64,000 nucleotides of DNA, from NCBI GenBank assembly GCA_001636495.1, contig KV440964.1, forward strand, positions 2,000,666-2,064,665, in the 5' to 3' direction. Below, in pieces: positions 36,471 to 45,211 of the stretch. This DNA comes from Sutcliffiella horikoshii. Lineage in GTDB: Bacteria; Bacillota; Bacilli; Bacillales; Bacillaceae_I. How positions within the stretch are numbered: the stretch's first letter is position 1; each line of letters begins with the position of its first letter. The translations under genes were made by a program, and so were the position numbers. The notes below the pieces were generated by a model. The model did not search any database, was not told the DNA's origin, and saw only the letters and a program-made list of their open reading frames with translations.

Positions 36471-37615
36471 AGAAAATTTCTTTAATCTTACTTTCAGCAA
36501 TCACATTATCATTAGCAGGTTGTGCAGGAATTAAAAATATTCAAGATTTGACCTATATTGTAGCTATCGGAATGGATTATGATGAGACAAGTGAGGAATA
36601 TATCGTCTATTTGCAGGGGTTGAATTTCGCTAATATCGCCAAGCAGGAAGGTGGAAAACCGGTAGGGCCAGTCCCGATTTATATTGCATCTGCAAGAGGA
36701 GAATCCATCAACCTAGCCATCGGTAAACTTTATAAAAAATCAGAGCCACCCATTTATTTTGGACATGTAAGGACGCTTGTCTTAAGTCAAAAACTTGTTA
36801 ACGATAGAGCGGAACAAGTACTGGAGGAAATTGCACGGAACCGTTCGGTCAGGCACCGCCTCCGTTTAGTAACGACAAAAGAGAGTATTGAGGAGGTGCT
36901 AAATACCAAAGCACTTTTCGACTATCCTGCAGTCTATACGGTACTTTATAGAGAAAAGGGTAAGGGCCTTGCTCAAGATGAGTTGAATCCGACCTCTCTC
37001 CTATATTTTTTAAGGGACTATTATGAGCCAATGGGGATTGCTAAAATACCGGTTGTTAAAATTGATAGGGATACATGGTTCGCAGATGAAGATTATCCGA
37101 TTTTGTATTTAGACGGATTTAGCGTATTTTCCAATCAAAAATATATTAAAAACATACCTGTAGAGGATTCAATCTTTATTGAATGGCTTCTGGAAAAGAG
37201 AATTTCCCTCAATGAGAAAGTAGAAGAGGACGGCAAGCTTTCCGTTGTCCTAAACATCGATCGCCCTAAATTGAAAATTAAATACGATAAAAACTCTTCA
37301 GAGCCGAAAGTGAATATGGAAATATCGGTTAATGCAGATGTTGTGGGGAAAATGAGGGAGATTCCCATAGATAAATTAACTGCTATCATTGAAAAAAATT
37401 TAAAAGAGAAAGTAGAGAGAATTTATGCGGACGGAATCAAAGAACAATTGGATTTATTTAATCTTGGAGAGAACTGGTACAGGAAACACCCAAAATCATA
37501 CAATAAGTTAAAAACAACAGGAGAGTTCTATTTAAAGGAGGACTCTTTACAGGAAGTTAAGGTTAATGTACAAATATTGAATTTTAACGCCTATGAATAT
37601 GAAAAATATGGTTAA
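36467..37615 (+). CDS. Spore germination receptor subunit C (Ger(x)C lipoprotein)
   Basis: A 382-residue lipoprotein. The signal peptide ends in the lipobox LSLAGCAG with Cys19, followed by the Ger(x)C pattern IQDLTYIVAIGMDYDE. The protein sits on the outer face of the spore inner membrane in complex with A and B. The start overlaps the A-subunit stop. The operon is closed by an inverted repeat 57 bases downstream. In B. subtilis no ger operon lies at this position, so the cluster is a lineage-specific insertion between nrdJ and mntR. Confidence 0.92.
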   Translation: MKKISLILLSAITLSLAGCAGIKNIQDLTYIVAIGMDYDETSEEYIVYLQGLNFANIAKQEGGKPVGPVPIYIASARGESINLAIGKLYKKSEPPIYFGHVRTLVLSQKLVNDRAEQVLEEIARNRSVRHRLRLVTTKESIEEVLNTKALFDYPAVYTVLYREKGKGLAQDELNPTSLLYFLRDYYEPMGIAKIPVVKIDRDTWFADEDYPILYLDGFSVFSNQKYIKNIPVEDSIFIEWLLEKRISLNEKVEEDGKLSVVLNIDRPKLKIKYDKNSSEPKVNMEISVNADVVGKMREIPIDKLTAIIEKNLKEKVERIYADGIKEQLDLFNLGENWYRKHPKSYNKLKTTGEFYLKEDSLQEVKVNVQILNFNAYEYEKYG

Positions 37616-37672
37616 GGATTTATCGATAGATGCATACTTGAAGTAACCGAAAAGTTCCCTCCTGTAACAAAA

Positions 37673-37710
37673 CCCTAACTTGTCAACCCTCTAAAGTTAG
37701 GGTATCATTT
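37673..37710. terminator. Inverted repeat between gerC and mntR
   Basis: CCCTAACTT and AAGTTAGGG form a 9-bp stem with a 12-nt loop, followed by TATCATTTT. It probably ends the ger transcript; an operator role for mntR cannot be excluded. Confidence 0.55.
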
Positions 37711-37752
37711 TAAATGACGGCTTAGAACGTGGATTGGAAATGGAGGGATATT

Positions 37753-38178
37753 ATGCCTACCCCAAGTATGGAAGACTACATAGAACAGATTTACATGTTA
37801 ATTGAAGATAAAGGATATGCACGCGTATCAGACATTGCCGAAGCATTGGCAGTACATCCCTCTTCTGTAACAAAAATGGTCCAGAAACTGGATAAGGATC
37901 AATACTTAATTTATGAAAAATATCGCGGGCTTGTTCTGACCTCCAAGGGGAAGAAGATTGGTAAGCGGTTGGTATATCGACACGAGTTACTAGAGCAGTT
38001 CTTAAGAGTGATAGGCGTGGACGAAGAAAATATCTATGAAGATGTGGAAGGCATTGAACATCACCTGAGTTGGAATGCGATAGATCGTATTGGGGATCTT
38101 GTTCAATTCTTTGAAGAAGAGAAAGAACGGGTGGAAGCTCTGCAATCCATCCAGAAACAAAATGAAGATAATCAATAA
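37753..38178 (+). CDS. mntR: Manganese-responsive transcription regulator MntR
   Basis: A 141-residue DtxR-family repressor that binds manganese and turns off manganese importer genes. The winged helix spans residues 1-70 ([19 protein letters not shown]). The metal ligands Asp8, Glu11, His77, Glu99, Glu102 and His103 are all present at the B. subtilis numbering, confirming the start at 37753, which follows GGAGGGATATT. A longer frame from 37729 is rejected. Single gene with terminator, at the yqhN position of the B. subtilis map. Confidence 0.96.
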   Translation: MPTPSMEDYIEQIYMLIEDKGYARVSDIAEALAVHPSSVTKMVQKLDKDQYLIYEKYRGLVLTSKGKKIGKRLVYRHELLEQFLRVIGVDEENIYEDVEGIEHHLSWNAIDRIGDLVQFFEEEKERVEALQSIQKQNEDNQ

Positions 38179-38180
38179 AA

Positions 38181-38223
38181 AGATAGACCTTGTCAAGTGA
38201 CAGTGAGGTCTGTCTTTTTTTTG
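38181..38223 (+). terminator. Rho-independent terminator after mntR
   Basis: AGATAGACCT pairs with AGGTCTGTCT, followed by a run of T. Confidence 0.85.
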
Positions 38224-38314
38224 ATTACAACAAGGAAAATGGTATATTTCCCCTTCTTGCTTATTAGAAATGTAAGAGGAAGAGTCACGGCTTGGTGTGA
38301 TGGAGGGGATGCCA

Positions 38315-39199
38315 TTGAAGATAGATGGTGTATTTTCAGGGGGCGGAATAAAAGGTTTTGCATTGATTGGGGCATTGCAGGCGGTGGAAGCAAGGGGGCT
38401 GAAGTACCAGCGACTAGCAGGGACAAGTGCAGGGTCCATTGTTGCTGCTTTCACAGCAGCTGGCTATTCCGCAAACGAAATTTACAATATGCTCGATGAA
38501 ACAGACATTATGAATTTTTTGGATCAAAGAAGGACTCTATTGCCATCACCGATAACCAAGTGGTTGTTATTATATTGGAGACTTGGACTATATAAGGGAG
38601 ACGTCTTAGAGAAATGGCTAGAACAGAAGCTAGCAGAAAAGGGGGTTAGGACATTTGGAGATCTTCCAAAGGACCAGCTAAGAATCATTGCTTCCGACCT
38701 CACCAGTGGAACAATTGCAGTCTTACCAGATGATCTTCCCAGATACCATCTCGACCCCAAGAAGTTTTCAGTTGCAAAGGCGGTAAGGATGAGTTGTAGC
38801 ATCCCTTATTTTTTTGAACCAGTTAAAATAAAAGGAAAAGGTGTGACCTATCTATTTGTAGATGGGGGAGTATTAAGTAATTTTCCAATCTGGCTATTCG
38901 ATAATGACCGGATACCAAAAGTTAGACCTGTACTAGGGATTCAGCTTAGCGCTAAACAAGAGGATCGTCCGGTCAATCAGATTAACAACGCCATCACTAT
39001 GTTTGGTGCCTTGTTTGAAACAATGAAGGATGCGCATGATGCAAAACATATATCTAGTCGTCACGAGAAGGACGTAATTTTTATACCGATGGACCATATC
39101 GCGGTAACAGAATTTGCGTTGACCGAAGAACGAAAAAGAGGGCTTGTGGAAATTGGTAAAAAGAGAGCGGAGGCATTTTTGATGAAGTGGTGCTACTGA
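38315..39199 (+). CDS. yqhO: Patatin-like phospholipase family protein
   Basis: A 294-residue patatin-fold lipid acyl hydrolase. The oxyanion loop is SGGGIKG (near residue 8), the nucleophile Ser lies in GTSAGS, and the catalytic Asp is in FVDGGVLSNFP. No signal peptide, so it acts in the cytosol or at the inner membrane surface. The start is taken as TTG 38315, because GGAGGGG stands six bases before it and the protein then begins MKIDGVFSGGG; GTG 38297 and ATG 38300 or 38309 are alternatives. Substrate unknown. Confidence 0.88.
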   Translation: MKIDGVFSGGGIKGFALIGALQAVEARGLKYQRLAGTSAGSIVAAFTAAGYSANEIYNMLDETDIMNFLDQRRTLLPSPITKWLLLYWRLGLYKGDVLEKWLEQKLAEKGVRTFGDLPKDQLRIIASDLTSGTIAVLPDDLPRYHLDPKKFSVAKAVRMSCSIPYFFEPVKIKGKGVTYLFVDGGVLSNFPIWLFDNDRIPKVRPVLGIQLSAKQEDRPVNQINNAITMFGALFETMKDAHDAKHISSRHEKDVIFIPMDHIAVTEFALTEERKRGLVEIGKKRAEAFLMKWCY

Positions 39200-39202
39200 C
39201 AT

Positions 39203-39249
39203 AGAAAAACCGAGCTTTCTAATTAGAAGAAAGCCCGGTTTTTCTTTTT
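39203..39249. terminator. Bidirectional terminator between yqhO and yqhP
   Basis: AGAAAAACCGAGCTTTCT pairs with AGAAAGCCCGGTTTTTCT with one mismatch. It overlaps the end of the yqhP frame and serves both convergent genes. Confidence 0.85.
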
Positions 39250-39606
39250 GCCCTTTTTCCCTTCGATGACGGTCAGATGGGAAGGGGTCTTACGTTTTGG
39301 AACGGACGGTTTGGAGCTAGCACGGTCCCTGCTAGTGATAGGACTAACATTGGGTTTTGCACTGCCTGGGGCTGCATATCGCTTTTTCGATTGCTTGACA
39401 GCTTTACTGTATCTGGCATCCGTTTTCCCTCCGATTCTACCTTGGATAAAATAGCGGAAAATCAGATAAAAAACGGTTGCTCCTCCTACAATTAAAAGGA
39501 GATTCGTAAATAACCCTCCTGGATTGCTAAATAATTCAATGATTAAATAAAAAGCTGCTAAGGAAACGAGGGTAAAGAATATTGGTTTTCGATAGCTTCT
39601 CTTCAT
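39223..39606 (-). CDS. yqhP: YqhP family membrane protein
   Basis: A 127-residue protein with two membrane helices in its first half (about 10-26 and 35-52) and a lysine/arginine- and serine-rich cytosolic tail ending in KKGKKKNRAFF. It belongs to the SA1362/YqhP family of unknown function. ATG 39606 is preferred: GGGAGG lies eight bases before it, while the GTG at 39615 is too close. Its position between yqhO and yqhQ matches B. subtilis. Confidence 0.83.
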   Translation of the reverse strand: MKRSYRKPIFFTLVSLAAFYLIIELFSNPGGLFTNLLLIVGGATVFYLIFRYFIQGRIGGKTDARYSKAVKQSKKRYAAPGSAKPNVSPITSRDRASSKPSVPKRKTPSHLTVIEGKKGKKKNRAFF

Positions 39607-39706
39607 TTTCGCCACCTCCCAGGTAACCAGTATGCTTATTTTTAACGGTTACCACCACTGATTGTTTTAATAGTATATTTTCTAGGATAAGGCTTGTTGC
39701 AGATTT

Positions 39707-40654
39707 TTATACTATTTCTTCTGTAATCTTTTTCTCGGAATCTTGTTCGAGCTCCAGAAGTTTGTTGAAAGAATGGATGGCAACTTCCACTTGGTCGTCC
39801 GTTGGTTCCTTCGTTGTTAATAGTTGTAACCAAAGGCCAGGATACCCTAAAACTTTTAAAACAGGAATATCACGTACTTTGTTAGTAAGCTGTAAGACTT
39901 CAAAAGAAATTCCCAGAACAACAGGAATGAGTGCTAGACGATTGACTACTCGCAGCCAAAGAGGGTCTAGTGGAACCAGTAGATACACAAAGAATCCGAC
40001 AATGACTGTGAACAGGATAAAGCTGCTTCCACATCTGTAATGCAATCTTGATTGTGCTTGGATATTGCTTACAGTTAATTCTTTCCCGTTTTCGTACGCG
40101 TTAATCACTTTATGCTCGGCACCATGATATTGAAATACCCTTTTAATAATCGGGGTAAAGGAAATGAAGTATATGTATGTCAATAAAAGCATTAATTTAA
40201 AAACTGTTTCTACTAAAACTTGAGCAAAATCGCCTGGAAATATCGGTTTTGTTAGTTCTGCCAAAAAGACAGGGACAAGCGTGAAAATGAACTTTGCAAA
40301 AATAAAAGATAAAATACCGACTGCAGCTACACTTAGAACCATTTCAAGTTTGGATGGTTCTTTTTTATTATAAATCTCTTCCTCATCTTGACTTGGATCT
40401 ACATCATAGCGCTCCGTGGAGAAGTTCAAATGTTTGGATCCGTTACCTGCCGCTTCTACAATCGCGACAATCCCGCGTAAAAAAGGAATCTTTTTTAAAG
40501 ACTGTAATGTCGGATTTGTTTTCCTAGGGACGTGAAGGTATTCGATGGAATCATCTTTTCTGCGGATGGCTGTCACGTAATGGCGTTTTCCGCCGAACAT
40601 AACACCCTCCACCACAGCCTGTCCACCATAAACAGGTTTTGAATATTTTGACAT
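39707..40654 (-). CDS. yqhQ: DUF1385 family membrane protein YqhQ
   Basis: A 315-residue membrane protein of the DUF1385 family, described as a putative metal-dependent enzyme. It starts MSKYSKPVYGGQAVVEGVMF, has four or five membrane helices, and contains the conserved YHGAEHKVINAYE motif and HYRCGSSF, likely metal ligands. Function is unknown. The ATG at 40654 follows TTAGGTTGG; an upstream TTG at 40666 is weaker. It is divergent from yqhR. Confidence 0.88.
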   Translation of the reverse strand: MSKYSKPVYGGQAVVEGVMFGGKRHYVTAIRRKDDSIEYLHVPRKTNPTLQSLKKIPFLRGIVAIVEAAGNGSKHLNFSTERYDVDPSQDEEEIYNKKEPSKLEMVLSVAAVGILSFIFAKFIFTLVPVFLAELTKPIFPGDFAQVLVETVFKLMLLLTYIYFISFTPIIKRVFQYHGAEHKVINAYENGKELTVSNIQAQSRLHYRCGSSFILFTVIVGFFVYLLVPLDPLWLRVVNRLALIPVVLGISFEVLQLTNKVRDIPVLKVLGYPGLWLQLLTTKEPTDDQVEVAIHSFNKLLELEQDSEKKITEEIV

Positions 40655-40836
40655 AAATAGCACCAACCTAACTTTTCTAAGAAGAAAAAATTTCTATTAC
40701 TTAATATTCTACCCGAATCTTCAAAAAACCTCTACTCCCTGAGATTCTTTGTTGGAAAAAGTATGGTGTTTTTGTATGGTTCTGCGATTCTTATGGAAAG
40801 ATATGTTTATAAATGTGGAAGAGAGGAAGACATGCG

Positions 40837-41364
40837 ATGAGTGAAAAAAAGCAATTGGAACAGAACCAAAGAGAAGAGCCGATGAGCTTTATGACAAAAG
40901 TCATCATTACCGGATTTATAGGTGGTGTATTTTGGAGTCTTATCGGATATTTTGCGTACATGTTCAGCTTCACTGAAATCAGCCCGAATGTGGTCCTCCA
41001 GCCTTGGGCTTTAGGAGATTGGAAAAAAGGGTGGCTTGGTCATATAATCAGCGTCATTCTACTTGGACTGTTCGGCATAGGAGCAGCCTTGATTTATGCA
41101 ACCATATTAAAAAAGTTCCAGCAATTCTGGATTGGCATCGTATATGGGGTTGCGATTTGGGGACTCGTTTTCTTTTTGTTGAATCCCATGTTTCCTTCCA
41201 TTAAAACAGTGATGGAACTTACACTTAATACGAACGTAACAAATGTATGCTTATACATTCTGTTCGGGGTGTTTGTTGGATACTCTATCTCTTTTGAGTA
41301 CAATGAAATGCAGAACCAAGATCAACACTCCAAACAGCAGACACAATCCTCATCGAATGAGTAG
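40837..41364 (+). CDS. yqhR: YqhR family membrane protein
   Basis: A 175-residue protein with four predicted membrane helices and charged ends, matching the YqhR family by layout and position between yqhQ and aroQ. GAGGAAGAC precedes ATG 40837; eight upstream in-frame codons from 40813 are unlikely to be used. The C-terminal tail is rich in Gln and Ser. No catalytic motif can be seen and the function is unknown. Confidence 0.82.
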   Translation: MSEKKQLEQNQREEPMSFMTKVIITGFIGGVFWSLIGYFAYMFSFTEISPNVVLQPWALGDWKKGWLGHIISVILLGLFGIGAALIYATILKKFQQFWIGIVYGVAIWGLVFFLLNPMFPSIKTVMELTLNTNVTNVCLYILFGVFVGYSISFEYNEMQNQDQHSKQQTQSSSNE

Positions 41365-41469
41365 TAGGGAATAGCGGAATGTGATAGAATGTTCAGTAAT
41401 TGGACATTCTTTTCTTTATGGATTCGGGTGTCGTTTATAGTTTATTTCACAGAAAGAGGAGATTTAGGA

Positions 41470-41907
41470 ATGCGCTTACTTGTTCTTAACGGGCCCAACC
41501 TAAACCGATTAGGACTAAGGGAACCAGCAGTATATGGCAAACAAACATTGCAGGACTTAGAAGCGCAACTACAGATGTTCGCAAAAAATCATTCATGTGA
41601 GCTGGACAGTTTTCAAAGCAATCATGAAGGGGAGCTTATAGATAAGCTTCACGATGCGGAAGGTCACTATGATGGGATAGTCATGAACCCAGGGGCGTTC
41701 ACCCATTACAGCTATGCCATACGCGATGCCATTGCTAGCATCAGCGTCCCGGTAATGGAAGTACATATCTCCAATATACATAAGCGGGAAGAATTCAGAC
41801 ATACATCCGTCACCGCACCCGTAACAGCTGGCCAGATTGTCGGGCTGGGCTTTTACGGATACGAACTAGCACTATTAGCTTTATTGAATCAGAACAAGGG
41901 GGAATAG
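41470..41907 (+). CDS. aroQ: Type II 3-dehydroquinate dehydratase
   Basis: A 145-residue enzyme of the shikimate pathway. It begins MRLLVLNGPNLNRLG, with the active-site Tyr22 in REPAVYGKQT, Asn in MNPGAFTHYSYA, the catalytic His in VHISNIHKREEFRH and the final TAPVTAGQIVGLG. AAAGAGGAGATTTAGGA precedes ATG 41470; a longer frame from 41389 is not supported. It is four bases upstream of the yqhT peptidase gene, forming a two- or three-gene unit with it and perhaps efp. Confidence 0.96.
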   Translation: MRLLVLNGPNLNRLGLREPAVYGKQTLQDLEAQLQMFAKNHSCELDSFQSNHEGELIDKLHDAEGHYDGIVMNPGAFTHYSYAIRDAIASISVPVMEVHISNIHKREEFRHTSVTAPVTAGQIVGLGFYGYELALLALLNQNKGE

Positions 41908-41911
41908 CAAG

Positions 41912-42973
41912 ATGACAAAATTAACAAAACTTAGAGAGAGTTTTCAAGGTTCCGGTATTGATGCTTTACTTGTAACAAGCGGGAAAAACCGTCAGTACAT
42001 CACAGGATTCACAGGTTCTGCCGGCGTTGCAATCGTGACAGAAGAAAAAGCTGTGTTTATCACAGATTTTAGATACACAGAGCAGGCTGCCAAACAGTGC
42101 ACAGGCTTTGATCTCGTCCAGCATAAAGGCGGGCTTGTAGAGGAAATCGCGAATGTAGTGAGAGACCTTGGTGTAGCAAAGCTTGGCTTCGAACAAGATC
42201 ATGTCACTTTTTCATCTTATTTAAACTACAAAACAACCATAAAAGCGGATCTAGTCCCTGTTTCTGGCGTTATTGAAAAGTTACGCTTGATTAAGAGTGA
42301 ACAAGAGATTAAGATATTAAAGGAAGCTACACAAATTGCTGACGCAGCTTTTGAACATATCCTTACATACATCAAGCCAGGTCTGACAGAATTGGATGTT
42401 TCTAACGAATTAGAATTTTTCATGAGAAAACAAGGTGCTGTTTCTTCATCCTTTGATATCATTGTGGCTTCAGGCTACCGCTCCGCCTTGCCGCATGGTG
42501 TGGCATCGGACAAAGTAATTGAAAAGGGTGAATTTGTAACCCTGGATTTCGGTGCTTACTATAAAGGCTTCAATTCCGATATTACCAGAACTTTAGCTGT
42601 TGGTGAGCCAAGCGACGAACTGAAAACCATCTATGATATCGTATTAGAAGCACAGTTAAGAGGCATGAGAGGCATAAAGGCGGGAATCACCGGCCGTGAA
42701 GCCGATGCACTAACACGTGATTATATTACAGAAAAAGGCTACGGAGAGTATTTCGGACATTCTACAGGTCACGGACTTGGAATGGAAGTACATGAAGGAC
42801 CTTCATTGTCCATGAAATCGGATACTGTCTTGGAACCTGGAATGGTTGTAACAGTGGAACCGGGTATTTATGTTGCTGGATTAGGCGGAGTGCGTATCGA
42901 GGACGATACGATTGTTACGGAAACAGGTAACCAAACACTTTCCTTCTCTACAAAAGAACTTATTATTTTGTAA
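41912..42973 (+). CDS. yqhT: Xaa-Pro peptidase, M24 family
   Basis: A 353-residue M24B metallopeptidase that cleaves next to proline. The C-terminal pita-bread domain carries the two-metal site: Asp in LDFGAYYKG, Asp in FNSDITRT, His in HSTGHGLGMEVHEGP, Glu in TVEPGIY and Glu in GVRIEDD. The N-terminal domain has the creatinase-like fold. It directly precedes efp, a gene pair conserved in Firmicutes; turning over proline-containing peptides next to the factor that aids proline synthesis may not be an accident. Full length. Confidence 0.95.
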   Translation: MTKLTKLRESFQGSGIDALLVTSGKNRQYITGFTGSAGVAIVTEEKAVFITDFRYTEQAAKQCTGFDLVQHKGGLVEEIANVVRDLGVAKLGFEQDHVTFSSYLNYKTTIKADLVPVSGVIEKLRLIKSEQEIKILKEATQIADAAFEHILTYIKPGLTELDVSNELEFFMRKQGAVSSSFDIIVASGYRSALPHGVASDKVIEKGEFVTLDFGAYYKGFNSDITRTLAVGEPSDELKTIYDIVLEAQLRGMRGIKAGITGREADALTRDYITEKGYGEYFGHSTGHGLGMEVHEGPSLSMKSDTVLEPGMVVTVEPGIYVAGLGGVRIEDDTIVTETGNQTLSFSTKELIIL

Positions 42974-43067
42974 AAATGTATCGAGCGTGGTGTAGACTAG
43001 AGTATGGGTCTCAAGGATACAATACGTTTAGGGCATTATTTTACATAGCTTTAGGAGGAACTAATAA

Positions 43068-43625
43068 ATGATTTCAGTAAACGATTTTCGTACAGGTTTA
43101 ACAATTGAAGTGGACAACGGCATTTGGCGTGTTATGGATTTCCAACACGTAAAGCCAGGAAAAGGAGCAGCATTCGTACGTTCTAAATTGCGTAACCTAC
43201 GTAATGGTGCTATTCAGGAAAAAACATTCCGTGCTGGTGAAAAAGTGGCTAAAGCCCAAATCGACAACCGTAAAATGCAATACCTTTACGCAAACGGCGA
43301 CATGCACGTATTCATGGACAACGAGTCTTATGACCAGTTGGAACTTCCATCTGCTCAAATCGAATACGAATTGAAGTTCTTGAAAGAAAACATGGAAGTT
43401 GCTATCATGATGTACCATAGCGAGACGCTTGGTGTAGAACTGCCAAACACAGTGGAACTGAAAGTAGCTGAAACAGAGCCTGGTATCAAAGGCGACACAG
43501 CTTCCGGCGGATCCAAGCCTGCTATAATGGAAACTGGAGTAACCGTTAACGTACCGTTCTTCGTGAATGAAGGCGACGTATTGATCATCAATACAACCGA
43601 TTCTTCTTACGTTTCAAGAGCGTAA
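43068..43625 (+). CDS. efp: Elongation factor P
   Basis: A 185-residue three-domain translation factor that relieves ribosome stalling at runs of proline. The tip lysine is Lys32 in [10 protein letters not shown], the site modified (5-aminopentanol in B. subtilis) or left bare in various species. The C-terminal ends in the conserved [21 protein letters not shown] lies eight bases before the ATG. Strong terminator after the gene. Confidence 0.98.
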   Translation: MISVNDFRTGLTIEVDNGIWRVMDFQHVKPGKGAAFVRSKLRNLRNGAIQEKTFRAGEKVAKAQIDNRKMQYLYANGDMHVFMDNESYDQLELPSAQIEYELKFLKENMEVAIMMYHSETLGVELPNTVELKVAETEPGIKGDTASGGSKPAIMETGVTVNVPFFVNEGDVLIINTTDSSYVSRA

Positions 43626-43643
43626 GTTTGTTTAGGAAAGTGA

Positions 43644-43676
43644 AAATCCCGCTCTGGTGGCGGGGTTTTTCTTTTG
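43644..43676 (+). terminator. Rho-independent terminator after efp
   Basis: AAATCCCGC pairs with GCGGGGTTT around a 7-nt loop, followed by T-rich sequence. Confidence 0.85.
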
Positions 43677-43750
43677 TTATGAATTTATAGTAGTATCGGT
43701 GGTATGGTTTAAGCTGATTGTTAGTAAATGTCCTTTAAAACAGTAACACC

Positions 43751-44989
43751 CTACTTCCCAAACCAAACCACTTCAAACACATTTTCCACAAGCAACCTGC
43801 CATTGGATCCATCTGCATTACTTCTCCAGATATGCCTTCTACCTTCCGCATCTTCCCGCACCCATGCCAGGAGAGAACCTTCCTGCAATACAGTAGGCTC
43901 ACCGTCAGAACTACCATCAGGAGTATTCGTAACCTTCTTAGCTTCTTTTTCCTTAAGACTTATCAAATACAGAGAAGACTTGAATTCTTGGGAATCCTCG
44001 CTTGTTTCACGCCCCCGTGCCACTATAATCCTCTCATCATCCAGCCAGTCAAAGTCTACATCCGCAAATCCTTTTGGCGTATGTGTCTTTTTATAATTCG
44101 GTATTATGGTGCTAGTTGTCAGCACTTTGTTTTTGACGCCTTTAGAAGTCATGCGGCCACCGCCCTGAATAGAGGCAAGAAGAGGCTTGGTTGGTGCCCA
44201 TTTAATCCAGTTGGGATCAAGCAGGACTTCCCCAAGTGGGATGAAAAGCTTGTTTTCTTTTACATACACACTGAGCATATTGCTGTCAGCAGACCATGAT
44301 GCAGTTGGTGCGACTACCATTGCTAAGTTTTTCCCGTCATGTGACCAGGAGAAGTTCTCTACATCTACAGAAAGTATAGAAATGTCTTCATACTTTAGTG
44401 GAGATCCAATTGTGTGTAGAGGAGTTACTTTTACATCCATTTCATGCGCTTCCTTTTCGATTCCCCAATGGACCTCGTAAAGCCTCGGATGGCTCCAACC
44501 ATCAGGAAATAAGGCAGCGCTGGCTGAAGCTATTAGATTGACACCTTTCCCATCCCAGGTGAAATTTGATACGCCGCCAGTTAGCTGATGTATCACAGGT
44601 GTTCCAGAAGAAAGCTCCACTACGCAAAGGATAGACCCAGTCAGGAAAGCAAGCGTATGGTCAACAGGATTCCACATTGGATCATGGCCAACGATTTTTA
44701 ACTTGGTGGAAGACTTTGTTTCAGAGTTGTACAACCAGATTTCTGCATCGCCCGAATCGGAAGCTAGCTGTCTAACTTCATACACAAGCCATTTTCCATC
44801 AAACGACCAGCTGAACTTACCAACAATAATATTTTCATGAATGGGAGCTTCTTTATTGCCGTCAAAAAGCCACAAGGAATTGAACCTGGTGAAAGCGGCT
44901 TTAGGTTGTTCGTCAGGTGCTGCGTGGACGGGAAGTGGGGCCAATACAAGGGTTACGGCCAATAGGCAAATCCATATATATTTCATCAT
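43751..44989 (-). CDS. Secreted TolB-like beta-propeller protein
   Basis: A 412-residue protein with a cleavable signal peptide ending near VHAAPDEQ. The mature part contains repeated propeller-blade motifs such as FSWSFDGKWLVYEV, FSWSHDGKNLAMVV, DFDWLDDERIIVAR and GSLLAWVREDAEGRRHIW, the pattern of TolB/WD40-like folds. No catalytic motif is visible. AGGAGG stands six bases before the ATG. Such extracellular propellers bind proteins or sugars. Single gene, convergent with efp. Confidence 0.82.
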   Translation of the reverse strand: MMKYIWICLLAVTLVLAPLPVHAAPDEQPKAAFTRFNSLWLFDGNKEAPIHENIIVGKFSWSFDGKWLVYEVRQLASDSGDAEIWLYNSETKSSTKLKIVGHDPMWNPVDHTLAFLTGSILCVVELSSGTPVIHQLTGGVSNFTWDGKGVNLIASASAALFPDGWSHPRLYEVHWGIEKEAHEMDVKVTPLHTIGSPLKYEDISILSVDVENFSWSHDGKNLAMVVAPTASWSADSNMLSVYVKENKLFIPLGEVLLDPNWIKWAPTKPLLASIQGGGRMTSKGVKNKVLTTSTIIPNYKKTHTPKGFADVDFDWLDDERIIVARGRETSEDSQEFKSSLYLISLKEKEAKKVTNTPDGSSDGEPTVLQEGSLLAWVREDAEGRRHIWRSNADGSNGRLLVENVFEVVWFGK

Positions 44990-45070
44990 TGGTTTCCTCC
45001 TAAAATATTCCTACCAGTTAGTGTTACCATCTACAATCATTTCATGAATGAAACTAATTCAGAATTTGAG

Positions 45071-45177
45071 TTGAAATTAGTGAAAAAGATGGTATAGTAA
45101 AGTAGTGGAATTATTCCAAGTGATATTTTTTTTGTAGATTTGTGCAAACGGTTACGCAATCGTGCAACCGTTATCAT
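45071..45177 (+). promoter_or_regulatory. Promoter and LacI-family operator region of the glucosidase gene
   Basis: TTGAAA (45071) and TATAGT (45093) with a 16-base spacer form the promoter. Downstream, GCAAACGGTTACGCA (45145 region) and GCAACCGTTATCA (45164 region) are inverted half-related sites centred on AACGGTT/AACCGTT, typical of LacI/GalR-type regulators such as MalR or CcpA. Confidence 0.55.
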
Positions 45178-45211
45178 AGTTCAGTGTAGTTTATAAGGGA
45201 GTGTATCAAGA